A stretch of DNA of 61,593 nt from JBCCGR01 sp039029195. GTDB taxonomy: Bacteria > Pseudomonadota > Alphaproteobacteria > Rhizobiales > Rhizobiaceae. A program made the position numbers and the translations under genes. Position 1 is the stretch's first letter, and each line of letters opens with the position of its first letter. The stretch spans positions 1 to 61,593 of the forward strand of contig JBCCGR010000026.1 in the NCBI GenBank assembly GCA_039029195.1. The letters are read 5' to 3'. This document shows, piece after piece, positions 42,097 to 50,549 of the stretch. The notes below the pieces were generated by a model. The model did not search any database. It worked only from the letters and a program-made list of their open reading frames with translations, and was not told the origin of the DNA.

Positions 42097-43485
42097 ATGA
42101 ACTATGATTATGATCTATTCGTCATCGGTGGTGGGTCCGGTGGCGTTCGCGCTGGGCGGGTTGCTGCGGTCCTTGGAAAAAAGGTTGGCGTGGCCGAGGA
42201 AAGCCGTTTTGGTGGCACCTGTGTCATTCGCGGCTGTGTCCCGAAGAAGCTCTATGTCTACGCTTCCAAATTTGCCGAAGAATTTGAAGATGCTGCCGGT
42301 TTTGGCTGGTCCGTCAGTGGTGCCAAATTCGACTGGCCAACGCTAAGAGACAATAAAGAACGTGAGATCACACGCCTCGAAGGCCTGTATCGCAAGGGAC
42401 TTGATGGCGCCGGTGCCGAAATGTTCGACTCACGGGCACGGCTTTTAAGCGCAAACGAAATCTATCTGGAAGCGCTCGACAAAACCGTCACAGCAGAGCG
42501 GGTGCTGCTTGCGGTTGGCGGCACACCCTATCGGGGCGAAGATATTCCAGGCCACGAGCACGCAGTCATTTCCGATCAGGCATTCGATCTTGCTGAACTG
42601 CCGAAAAGCATCGTGATTTCCGGCGGGGGCTATATCGCCGTCGAGTTCGCGGGTATTTTCAACGGCCTCGGCGTTGAAACCACACTGCTTTACCGCGGCG
42701 AGGAAATTTTGCGCGGCTTCGACAATGATGTGCGCGAGATGCTCCATGCGGAGATGGAGAAGAAGGGCATCCGCGTCATCACCGAAACCGTGTTTGATCG
42801 CATCGAACCTGGCGAAGATGGAGGCCGCATCAGCCATCTTTCGAACGGAGAAACGCTCACGACCGATGTGGTGATGTTCGCCATTGGCCGGGTTCCAAAA
42901 ACCGACGGGATCGGACTGGCGGCGGCAGGGGTATCCACCAATGCTCGTGGATACATCGAAGTGAACGATTACTCCCGAACCAGTGTCGAAAACATCTGGG
43001 CGGTTGGCGATGTGACAGACCGGGTGCAACTCACGCCGGTCGCCATTCACGAAGCCATGTGCTTTGTGGATACTGAATACAAAGACAACCCCCAAAAGCC
43101 TGATCATGCGGGAATCGCCACTGCCGTTTTCTCGCAACCCGAAATCGGAACGGTCGGGCTGTCACAGGAGCAGGCCGCGGAACGGTTTGAGACCGTCGAA
43201 GTTTACAAGGCAGTTTTCCGGCCAATGAAGCACACGCTCTCAGGCCGCGATGAAAAGATGATGACCAAGCTCGTTGTTGATGCTGAAAGCCGCAAGGTTG
43301 TGGGCACACACATTATGGGCCCCGACGCTGGTGAAATGGCTCAATTGTTGGCGATCCCTATGAAAATGGGTGCCACGAAGGATGATTTTGATCGCACAAT
43401 GGCGGTTCACCCTACGGCAGCGGAAGAGCTGGTGACCATGTACGCGCCAAGCTACGTCATCAAAAATGGAGAGCGGATCGGTTAA
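42097..43485 (+). CDS. gor: Glutathione-disulfide reductase
   Basis: An FAD- and NADPH-dependent flavoenzyme that keeps glutathione reduced. The FAD motif is GGGSGG, and the redox-active disulfide is in GGTCVIRGCVPKK (Cys42-Cys47). The NAD-binding GGGYIAVEFAGIF is followed by an Arg-containing NADPH-type loop, and the C-terminal catalytic His sits in HPTAAEE. I use the ATG at 42097 (462 residues); an upstream in-frame start adds nine residues without better support. It has no clear operon partner but fits the GST-rich thiol metabolism of this window. Confidence 0.94.
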   Translation: MNYDYDLFVIGGGSGGVRAGRVAAVLGKKVGVAEESRFGGTCVIRGCVPKKLYVYASKFAEEFEDAAGFGWSVSGAKFDWPTLRDNKEREITRLEGLYRKGLDGAGAEMFDSRARLLSANEIYLEALDKTVTAERVLLAVGGTPYRGEDIPGHEHAVISDQAFDLAELPKSIVISGGGYIAVEFAGIFNGLGVETTLLYRGEEILRGFDNDVREMLHAEMEKKGIRVITETVFDRIEPGEDGGRISHLSNGETLTTDVVMFAIGRVPKTDGIGLAAAGVSTNARGYIEVNDYSRTSVENIWAVGDVTDRVQLTPVAIHEAMCFVDTEYKDNPQKPDHAGIATAVFSQPEIGTVGLSQEQAAERFETVEVYKAVFRPMKHTLSGRDEKMMTKLVVDAESRKVVGTHIMGPDAGEMAQLLAIPMKMGATKDDFDRTMAVHPTAAEELVTMYAPSYVIKNGERIG

Positions 43486-43558
43486 CCAGCTCCCTTGGCG
43501 GGTGATGAGAATTCTGGCTTAATAGCGGCCACTCCAGAACATTCGGATTCTCTCACCA

Positions 43559-44827
43559 ATGACGACACAATTGCTCCGGTCGAACCGGAACTACCGACTG
43601 TTGTTTTCAGCAAGCGCCATCTCAAACCTGGGCGACGGCATATCGGCACTCGCCTTTCCGTGGCTCGCGACACTGATCACGCGCGACCCGTTCCTGATTG
43701 CCCTGGTGGCTTTTGCGACGAGATTGCCCTGGATGTTGTTTGCCATTCCTGCCGGGGTGGTGATCGACCGCACCGATCGGCAGCGCATTATGGTGCGCTC
43801 CGACCTCACGCGTCTGTTCCTGAGCTTTGCGGTCGTCATGTTGATTTTTGCAGCACCCTCAATGCCCTTGGGAGATGAAAATACGGGTGCGACCGGGCTC
43901 ATTCTTGCACTGTCCGTGATCGCATTTCTGCTCGGTACCGCAGAGGTGTTTCGCGATAATGCGGCACAGACGGTTCTCCCGACACTGGTTGATAAGCGCG
44001 AACTGGAAACCGCAAACGGGCAGATGTGGTCGATGGAACAGATTATGGGATCGTTTGTCGGCCCGCCGCTTGCTGGGGTGCTGATCGCCCTTGCTGTGCC
44101 GCTGCCGTTTGCCTTCGACGCTCTGATGTTCGGGGTGGCTGCCATGTGCGTGGCGATGATTGCGTTTCCCGCGCGCACTGCCGAACGTCTGCCGAGCGGG
44201 TTCTGGCAAGACATGAAGGAGGGGGTGGTATGGCTGTTCCGGCACCGTCTCATCCTGCAACTGGCCGTCATGCTGGGGTTTCTCAACCTTTTCCACATCA
44301 TGACGCTCACTGTCCTGGTGCTTTTTTCACAGGAAGTGCTGGGGCTTGGCGCTTTTGGTTACGGAGTGCTGCTGACGGCAGGTGCGGCCGGTGGTGTGGT
44401 GGGTGGCATCATCTGCCCATACCTCTCGACACGAATTGGGCCGCAAAAGAGCCTGCTTGTGGCGCTGGTGGTGTTTCCCATCGCCGATCTGGTGATTTGG
44501 CAAACAACGTCTTCCATATTGGTCGGGGTTGCCCTTTGTTTTGGAATGCTTGCCGCAGTGTTGTGGAATGTCGTTACGGTTTCCTATCGCCAGCGGTTCA
44601 TCCCGGACGACTTGCTGGGCCGCGTGAATGCGATTTATCGGTTCTTCGGATGGGGCATGATGCCAATTGGCGCGCTGATTGGCGGGGCAGTGGTTTCGCT
44701 CTTTGATCCGTCTCTGGGGCGCATTGAAGCCTTGCGGCTGCCCTTCCTGCTGGCGGCATTGGGCAATGTTGCCCTGTTGGTCTATGCGCTGATTGCCCTG
44801 CGGTTTCCCGCACCAGCCTCAGATTGA
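43559..44827 (+). CDS. MFS transporter (DHA3/EntS-like)
   Basis: A 422-residue protein with about 12 membrane helices. The start reads FSASAISNLGDGISALAFPW, motif A reads IPAGVVIDRTDRQRIMVRSD, and NGQMWSMEQIMGSFVGPPLAG lies in helix 5. It resembles the MFS_3 group that includes enterobactin and macrolide exporters. Substrate unknown. The next gene is also an MFS transporter, 15 bp downstream. Confidence 0.85.
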   Translation: MTTQLLRSNRNYRLLFSASAISNLGDGISALAFPWLATLITRDPFLIALVAFATRLPWMLFAIPAGVVIDRTDRQRIMVRSDLTRLFLSFAVVMLIFAAPSMPLGDENTGATGLILALSVIAFLLGTAEVFRDNAAQTVLPTLVDKRELETANGQMWSMEQIMGSFVGPPLAGVLIALAVPLPFAFDALMFGVAAMCVAMIAFPARTAERLPSGFWQDMKEGVVWLFRHRLILQLAVMLGFLNLFHIMTLTVLVLFSQEVLGLGAFGYGVLLTAGAAGGVVGGIICPYLSTRIGPQKSLLVALVVFPIADLVIWQTTSSILVGVALCFGMLAAVLWNVVTVSYRQRFIPDDLLGRVNAIYRFFGWGMMPIGALIGGAVVSLFDPSLGRIEALRLPFLLAALGNVALLVYALIALRFPAPASD

Positions 44828-44842
44828 TCCAGCTTGGTCGAT

Positions 44843-45979
44843 ATGCGCCTCAAATCTCCGTTTGTCGCCGTTGCGGCGATGTTTTTCCTCAATGGCGCGT
44901 TTTACGGCGCATGGGCGTCACGCATTCCCACGATCAAGTCCGGTTTTGATCTCTCACCCGACGCGCTGGGGCTGCTGCTGCTTTTGCTGGCAGGCGGGGC
45001 GATCATTTCCTTTCCCGTGGCCGGTCGCATGATTGACCGGTTTGGTGCGGCAAGGGTTACCCATGTCGTTGCGATTGGATATGCGATTTCTCTGGCCGCA
45101 ATCGGCATTTCGCCCTCACTCACCGCGCTCGCAATCTTCCTCTTTGTGTTCGGCGTCACCCACGGAGCCATGGATGTGGCAATGAATGCCTGGGGAACAG
45201 AGGTTGAAAAGCGTCTTGATCTGCCGATCCTGCCGCAGCTTCATGCCGTGTTCAGTTTTGGAGCCGGGGCAGGGGCACTGTTCGGCGCGTTGGCAATCAC
45301 CGCAGAGCTCACTGTGTTCTGGCATTTCTTTATCTTTTCCATCCTTGCCAGCCTGCCATGCTTCTATCTGGCCTCCATAGGTTGGGTTTCGGATGTGGCT
45401 GCAAGTTCCGGCGATGGCAAAGTGTTCGCGTTGCCCTCCGGCAGCCTCCTTCTTGTCGGTGTGATCGCCTTTTGTGGCTCGCTGGGTGAGGGGGCGATGG
45501 TGGACTGGAGCGCGGTCTATCTCGTGGAAACGGTGCAGGCCACGGAGAGCCTAGCGGCGATTGGTTTCACCGTATTTTCCATCGCAATGGTGGTGACACG
45601 GCTATCAGGAACGTTCCTCATCAAGCGATTGGGGAATGCGTTGACCGGACGCCTGTCAGGCATTTTCGCGTTCAGCGGCTTGATTGTCGCCGTGATCGCC
45701 CCGAACGCCCGGGTGGTCCTGTGCGGATACGCGCTCATGGGCCTGGGATACGCCCTGATTGTTCCGCTCGCCTTTTCCCGCGCTGCCAACGATCCAAATC
45801 AGTCACCCGGAACAGCAATCGCCAGCGTTGCCACGCTTGGCTATGGCGGATTGTTACTGGGTCCGCCGATCATTGGCTTCATCGCCGCAAGATCATCCTA
45901 TGAGATGAGCTTCAGCTTCCTTGCGGTTCTTGCGCTGGGCATCATTTTGCTCGCCCCGGCGTTTCGGCAATCCGAATAG
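44843..45979 (+). CDS. MFS transporter (YbjJ/FucP-like)
   Basis: A 378-residue, 12-helix transporter starting MRLKSPFVAVAAMFFLNGAF, with GRMIDRFGAARVTH at the 2-3 loop and FGVTHGAMDVAMNAWG in helix 4. That helix-4 pattern with DVAMN is common in YbjJ-like and sugar-type MFS proteins. The ATG at 44843 is preferred to a TTG at 44834. It forms a likely pair with the preceding MFS gene. Confidence 0.83.
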   Translation: MRLKSPFVAVAAMFFLNGAFYGAWASRIPTIKSGFDLSPDALGLLLLLLAGGAIISFPVAGRMIDRFGAARVTHVVAIGYAISLAAIGISPSLTALAIFLFVFGVTHGAMDVAMNAWGTEVEKRLDLPILPQLHAVFSFGAGAGALFGALAITAELTVFWHFFIFSILASLPCFYLASIGWVSDVAASSGDGKVFALPSGSLLLVGVIAFCGSLGEGAMVDWSAVYLVETVQATESLAAIGFTVFSIAMVVTRLSGTFLIKRLGNALTGRLSGIFAFSGLIVAVIAPNARVVLCGYALMGLGYALIVPLAFSRAANDPNQSPGTAIASVATLGYGGLLLGPPIIGFIAARSSYEMSFSFLAVLALGIILLAPAFRQSE

Positions 45980-45985
45980 CAAGAA

Positions 45986-46018
45986 ATCCGCAAATCTGGA
46001 TTTCCCTGATCTGCGGAT
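45986..46018. terminator. Hairpin between convergent MFS and binding-protein genes
   Basis: ATCCGCAAATC (45986-45996) pairs with GATCTGCGGAT (46008-46018), one mismatch in 11. A second GC-rich pair, GGGTGGGC (46036-46043) with GCCCACCC (46062-46069), follows next to the binding-protein stop. Neither has a long T-run. Confidence 0.4.
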
Positions 46019-46076
46019 GGTTCAACATGAGTTGCGGGTGGGCAAACTCGCGGCGATCTTCGCCCACCCTGTCCGA

Positions 46077-47570
46077 TCAATCCGTCCAGCTAACGCCTGT
46101 CAGATCATTGGCCTGAACGGGAGCGTTTTCCCACAGACCTTTGATTTTGGCGTTCCACACGCCTGTTTTGGCAAGCTGAAACAGATAGCCGTTGACCGCA
46201 TCACCTGTGATGATTTTTTGCGCTTCCGCCATCAGCGCGTAGCGCTTTTGAGTGTCCGTTTCGGCGTTGAGCTTTTCCATCACGGCTTTGAATGCGGCGC
46301 TGTCATACTGGAAGTAATAGGTATCGCGCGCATAGATGCCGATATCCTGAGGCTCGGTGTGTGACACGATGGTGAGGTCATAGTCTTTCTTTTTGAAGAC
46401 CTGATCGAGCCACTGCGCCCATTCAACCGGAATGATTTCGAGCTCAATACCGATCTTGCGCAAGGAAGCCGCAACAATCTCACCACCACGGCGGGCATAG
46501 GTCGGCGGCGGAAGTTTGATGGTGGCTTTGAAACCATCTGGATAACCGGCTTCCGCCAGCAGCGCCTTGGCCTTGTCGATATCCATCGGATAAGTGCCGA
46601 TCAAATCCACGTATGCCGGGTGGTGCGGCGCAAAGTGTGTTCCGATGGGCGTTCCCTGACCAAACATTGCACCATTGATGATGGCTTCCCGGTCGATGGC
46701 GTGAGCAACGGCCTGACGGACCTTGATATTGTCGAACGGCGGCTTCTTATTGTTGGTGGAAAGGATGGTTTCCCCTTCAGTAGAGCCGATAACCACCGTA
46801 AACCGCGGGTCCGCCTGAATCTGGGGGACCTGTTCTGGTGCCGGGAAGTTTGGAAAGCCGTCCACATCGCCCGCGAGCAGAGCTGAAACGGCCGCCGCGG
46901 CATCCGGGATAAAGCGGAAAGTTGCCTTGTCGAGCGCAATCGCGTCGCCCCAATAGCCGTCATTTTTGGTTAGTTCCACAGATGATCCCTTGGCCCATTT
47001 GGAGAACTTGAACGGGCCAGTTCCGACCGGATTGGCTTTGTTTCCGTCTGCGGACTCAGGCGCGACGATGATGGCGTCACCCCAACCCATATTGAACAGG
47101 AAGTTGCCGGCTGGAGAAGAAAGCGAAATTTTCACTGTTGCCGGATCGACCACTTCAACAGACTCAATGGCCTTGAAGAGGCCCTTTTGGGCGTTGGTGG
47201 AATCCTCACCCCGTGCGCGGTCCAGCGAGAATTTGACATCCTCCGCATCGAAAGCTGTGCCATCGTGAAACTTGACGCCCGTGCGCAATTTGAAGGTGTA
47301 GACCTTGCCATCATCGGAGATCGACCAGCTCTCAGCCAGCGCAGGTTTAACTTCGCCGGTGGAAGAAATCCGCGTCAGCCCCTCAAAAACGTTGGCATAG
47401 ACGATTTCGTCAATTGCCGCCGCAGCCCCTGCGGTCGGATCAAGATGTGGCGGTTCCAGCGCCACGCCAAGTGTGATGTCTTTCTTCGCAGCTTCAGCGA
47501 ACATCGCGCCGCCCACCTGGGCACTCACAAGCAGTGCAGTGGTGATGGTTAGGGTCTTGAGAAGCTTCAT
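46077..47570 (-). CDS. ABC transporter substrate-binding protein, peptide/nickel (SBP_bac_5) type
   Basis: A 497-residue periplasmic binding protein. It has a signal peptide (about 1-28), the opening VALEPPHLDPTAGA, FKLRTGVKFHDGTAF, and the conserved VRQAVAHAIDREAI. It would deliver a peptide or similar ligand to a Dpp/Opp-like permease. GGAGGGAGAG precedes the ATG. It is odd that no permease or ATPase genes accompany it: the DUF922 gene lies upstream and a convergent MFS gene lies downstream. It probably works with a transporter encoded elsewhere. Confidence 0.9.
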   Translation of the reverse strand: MKLLKTLTITTALLVSAQVGGAMFAEAAKKDITLGVALEPPHLDPTAGAAAAIDEIVYANVFEGLTRISSTGEVKPALAESWSISDDGKVYTFKLRTGVKFHDGTAFDAEDVKFSLDRARGEDSTNAQKGLFKAIESVEVVDPATVKISLSSPAGNFLFNMGWGDAIIVAPESADGNKANPVGTGPFKFSKWAKGSSVELTKNDGYWGDAIALDKATFRFIPDAAAAVSALLAGDVDGFPNFPAPEQVPQIQADPRFTVVIGSTEGETILSTNNKKPPFDNIKVRQAVAHAIDREAIINGAMFGQGTPIGTHFAPHHPAYVDLIGTYPMDIDKAKALLAEAGYPDGFKATIKLPPPTYARRGGEIVAASLRKIGIELEIIPVEWAQWLDQVFKKKDYDLTIVSHTEPQDIGIYARDTYYFQYDSAAFKAVMEKLNAETDTQKRYALMAEAQKIITGDAVNGYLFQLAKTGVWNAKIKGLWENAPVQANDLTGVSWTD

Positions 47571-47701
47571 TTTACTCTCCCTCCTGAATTGGGCTTCAGT
47601 TAAGCAGGTGAGGGGAGCGTTGTCAGCACCGAGTTTGTTGTTTGATACCGAATCTGAATTCGAGGAGTAAGTTCAGACGGGCGTTTTAGCGCTTGTTGCA
47701 C

Positions 47702-48355
47702 TTACTTAGACATCACCAGACCAATACGCGCCTTGGAGATGCGGCTTGAGCGCCGCGCGTCACGCCGGTCGAATTGGTTCTGGGCCCGTTCATGGCGTTT
47801 CTCGTAATTGCGAACCAGTTTGGCTAGCTTTCGATCCAGAAGGTGACAGCGTCTGGTGGTCCTTGATGAGGCCTTTTTGATTTCTTTCTCCAGCGCCGTC
47901 GCATGCTGCCGCGCAATCCGGCCATGGGTCTTCTCATGGCGTTGAAGCTCGCGATAGAAAACCGCCCATTTCGATTTGACAGCTTTCGATGCACGCCTCG
48001 CGACCCGCCATTTGGGGTAAACATACTTGATGCGAAGCTGCATTTTGTATTTGTGCACACGACAGCGATTGCCCACCGATTTCATTTGCACATTGCTGAT
48101 CTGCAGGCGCATGTGAGCCGACGCAATCGCATGGCGGCTCCCGTTGGCCCGAGCGCCTTTGCGCACGATTTCCCTGAAGATGGAAGGGCCGTCTTTGCCG
48201 CGAACCGCGTAAAAGGTGTTCCGTTCGGAGACCCGAACACGCGCATCGGCATCCACAGGGATAACCAGCTCTGAAACATGAGTTATGACAGTCACAATGC
48301 AGGCAAGGGCGCACCTTTTCCAGAACCGTTGGTCGAGCAATGTTCGGGTGTTCAA
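47702..48355 (-). CDS. DUF922-like exported Zn-protease-type protein
   Basis: A 217-residue basic protein. An N-terminal signal or anchor (about 12-38) is followed by a DUF922-like domain with the HExxH zinc motif HEKTH at 140-144. The long, strongly basic C-terminal helical tail is unusual. DUF922 proteins are predicted secreted zinc proteases. The TTG start at 48355 lies one base after the M20 peptidase stop. It has GGAGG six bases upstream, inside that gene, which is good evidence for the unusual start and for coupling. Confidence 0.75.
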   Translation of the reverse strand: MNTRTLLDQRFWKRCALACIVTVITHVSELVIPVDADARVRVSERNTFYAVRGKDGPSIFREIVRKGARANGSRHAIASAHMRLQISNVQMKSVGNRCRVHKYKMQLRIKYVYPKWRVARRASKAVKSKWAVFYRELQRHEKTHGRIARQHATALEKEIKKASSRTTRRCHLLDRKLAKLVRNYEKRHERAQNQFDRRDARRSSRISKARIGLVMSK

Positions 48356-48356
48356 A

Positions 48357-49649
48357 CTATACCTCCAGCAATTGGTGCAGTGCCAGCGCCATTACTTTTG
48401 CCGATTCCACCATATCGTCGATAATCACATATTCGTCAGGTCTGTGAGCCAAATCTAAAATGCCAGGCCCGTAAGCAATACAGTCATGCAAATGGCCAAT
48501 TCTTGCAATGTGTTTTTGATCATACGTACCGGGCGAAATAACAAATTCTGCTTCTTTGTTTAATACAGTCTGGATGGCGGAGTTCACCGCTTCCACCACA
48601 GGCGCCGACTTGTCGGTCATTGTGGGCACGGTTTCCCAAAGATCGCGAATTGCATAGTCGAAGGCGGGCCGGTCTTCTTTCAACGAGTCCAGAAGTTGAG
48701 TGACTTCGCCTTTCACGGTCTCCAGATCTTCCTCAATGAGGAAACGGCGATCAATCACCATGCGACAACTGTCTGGAACATTGGCGGCGGGCATGCCGGT
48801 AAATTCGTGATCGTCGCGCAGGAAATCCTCGGCGCCCCCGTGAAAGGAGTTGATGTTCATTGTGGAGCGCCGGGCGCCTTCCGGCACGATGGGCATCTCG
48901 GTCTGTTTGGAATCGAGGAGTGGATAGAGTTCTTCTTCAAACCGATTGAGCACGGCGCCCATGTGCCGTACCGCGCAGTCGCCCAGAAACGGCATGGAAC
49001 CGTGTGCCTGCGAGCCGAATGTTTCGATTTCCGCCCACCAGACCCCGCGATGCCCCAGGCAAATCCTGTCTTTGTTCAAAGGTTCGGGAATGATCACATG
49101 ATCAACACGCGGCTTGGAGAAAAATCCCTTTTGAGCAAGATAGGCCACACCGCCAAAGCCACCGGTTTCTTCATCAACTGTTCCGGAGATTTCAATCGCA
49201 CCGGGATAGTCGGGATAAACGGCAGCCAACGCTTCGGCCGCAACGATGGACGCAGCAAGGCCACCCTTCATGTCGCACGAGCCGCGTCCGAAGATCTTGC
49301 CATCTTCAATTTCGCCGCCAAACGGGTCCTTCGTCCAACCCATTCCAACGGGCACGACGTCAATGTGGGAATTGAAGTGAACGGTTTTGCCTGGTGAGCG
49401 ACCCTCCCGGCGGGCGATAATGTTGTCACGCGGATATCGGTCAGAATCGCCTGGCGTGTCGTGACCCCGCACAAGTTCAATCTGATAGCCGGATTTTCTC
49501 AGGCGGTTTGCGAGAAAGGCACAACAGGGAGTGTAGGCGTCCCCTGGAGGATTGATTGTGGGAATTTTGATGAGGTCCTGGGTCAGTTCAACAAGGTCGT
49601 CAATCCGATCGGTGACAGCTTTGTCGATGGCATCAAAACAGTCTTGCAT
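48357..49649 (-). CDS. M20-family metallopeptidase (ArgE/DapE/ACY1-like)
   Basis: A 430-residue two-zinc amidohydrolase. Metal-binding and catalytic segments are FNSHIDVVPVG, GRGSCDMKGGLAA, SGTVDEETGGFGG and the C-terminal HRPDEYV; a dimerisation (lid) domain lies at about 200-320. Substrates in this family include N-acyl amino acids and peptides. It is directly followed by the coupled DUF922 gene and, further on, a peptide-binding protein. The group may therefore serve peptide or N-acyl amino acid use. Confidence 0.9.
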   Translation of the reverse strand: MQDCFDAIDKAVTDRIDDLVELTQDLIKIPTINPPGDAYTPCCAFLANRLRKSGYQIELVRGHDTPGDSDRYPRDNIIARREGRSPGKTVHFNSHIDVVPVGMGWTKDPFGGEIEDGKIFGRGSCDMKGGLAASIVAAEALAAVYPDYPGAIEISGTVDEETGGFGGVAYLAQKGFFSKPRVDHVIIPEPLNKDRICLGHRGVWWAEIETFGSQAHGSMPFLGDCAVRHMGAVLNRFEEELYPLLDSKQTEMPIVPEGARRSTMNINSFHGGAEDFLRDDHEFTGMPAANVPDSCRMVIDRRFLIEEDLETVKGEVTQLLDSLKEDRPAFDYAIRDLWETVPTMTDKSAPVVEAVNSAIQTVLNKEAEFVISPGTYDQKHIARIGHLHDCIAYGPGILDLAHRPDEYVIIDDMVESAKVMALALHQLLEV

Positions 49650-49785
49650 TCGAGATTCCCGTGGGCAGCCAGAACGCCAGCTTGGCGCAGCTTAACGCTG
49701 ATCACAAGAATTTCATGAGTGTAAATGACTCCCGCACCCCCGTTGCGTTAGGATCGAGAAAGCAATGCACGGATATCAGGTCAAA

Positions 49786-49801
49786 CGTGACGAACGTCAC
49801 A
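49786..49801 (+). promoter_or_regulatory. CRP/FNR-type palindrome
   Basis: CGTGACGAACGTCACA contains the perfect 14-bp palindrome GTGACG-AA-CGTCAC. It matches TGTGA-N6-TCACA, the CRP consensus, at nine of ten positions. It lies between the divergent M20 and L,D-transpeptidase genes, 113 bp before the latter's start. Imperfect arms ATCAGGTCAA (49775-49784) and TTGAACCTGAT (49811-49821) flank it and could also fold as RNA. The identity of the binding protein is inference. Confidence 0.5.
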
Positions 49802-49913
49802 GAATTTCTGTTGAACCTGATGTAGTGCAGCCACACAATATTTACGTGTTGGTGCTAAGATCGCGGCGGGGTCTAGAGATAAAAGTGATCGAGTAACCTT
49901 CTGGAGGGAACCC

Positions 49914-50357
49914 ATGGGCAGACTGATTATGGCGCTCGCCGTCATGCTCTCTTTCGCTGTAATGCCAGCGGAGGCTAAAAAACGAAAATACCGTCCGGCA
50001 AAAGTAGAAGCACGGATCGACATTTCTTCACAACGCATGAACGTATATGAGCGCGGACGGCTGCGTTATTCCTGGAAAATTTCAACAGCCCGACGCGGCT
50101 ACCGCACACCCGTTGGTAATTTCCGTCCAACCCGGATGCACAAGATGTGGCATTCGCGGAAGTACAACATGTCGCCGATGCCTCATTCCATCTTCTTTTA
50201 TGGTGGATATGCAATCCATGGCACCAATGCGATCAAGCGGCTGGGCCGTCCGGCATCGCATGGCTGCATTCGCTTGCACCCGGCCAATGCGCGCAAGCTC
50301 TATTCCATGGTGCGGCGCAACGGTGCGCGCAATGCTCGGATCAGAATTCGCTACTGA
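49914..50357 (+). CDS. Small L,D-transpeptidase (YkuD domain)
   Basis: A 147-residue exported YkuD enzyme. A signal peptide (1-21) is followed at once by the catalytic domain with IHGTNAIKRLG and ASHGCIRLH (His116, Cys118). It likely makes 3-3 peptidoglycan links or anchors proteins. CTGGAGGGA precedes the ATG and a strong terminator follows, so it is a single-gene unit. It is the third L,D-transpeptidase in the window. Confidence 0.94.
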   Translation: MGRLIMALAVMLSFAVMPAEAKKRKYRPAKVEARIDISSQRMNVYERGRLRYSWKISTARRGYRTPVGNFRPTRMHKMWHSRKYNMSPMPHSIFFYGGYAIHGTNAIKRLGRPASHGCIRLHPANARKLYSMVRRNGARNARIRIRY

Positions 50358-50380
50358 TTGAGAGACACTCTCTCCAACAT

Positions 50381-50414
50381 AGCCCGCATCGTCAGCAGCG
50401 ATGCGGGCTTTTTT
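50381..50414 (+). terminator. Rho-independent terminator of the small L,D-transpeptidase
   Basis: AGCCCGCATCG (50381-50391) and CGATGCGGGCT (50399-50409) form a perfect 11-bp stem followed by TTTTTT. It lies 23 bp after the stop codon. Confidence 0.93.
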
Positions 50415-50480
50415 GTTGGCATATGAAGCCGAGGAGGGCGCCAGCGCATTCTCATTTTTTGCAAGCAGAAGAGATTATGG

Positions 50481-50496
50481 TTAACGCACGGTTAAC
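50481..50496 (+). promoter_or_regulatory. CtrA-binding box (TTAA-N7-TTAAC)
   Basis: TTAACGCACGGTTAAC matches the full alphaproteobacterial CtrA consensus TTAA-N7-TTAAC without mismatch. It sits 54 bp before the start of the autotransporter-like gene, a usual position for direct control by the cell-cycle regulator CtrA. The match is seen; binding is inferred. Confidence 0.6.
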
Positions 50497-50549
50497 TTGT
50501 TCTGACCCATCACTTATTCTTGAGAGGACGAATCAGGGTCGGGGTCCCC

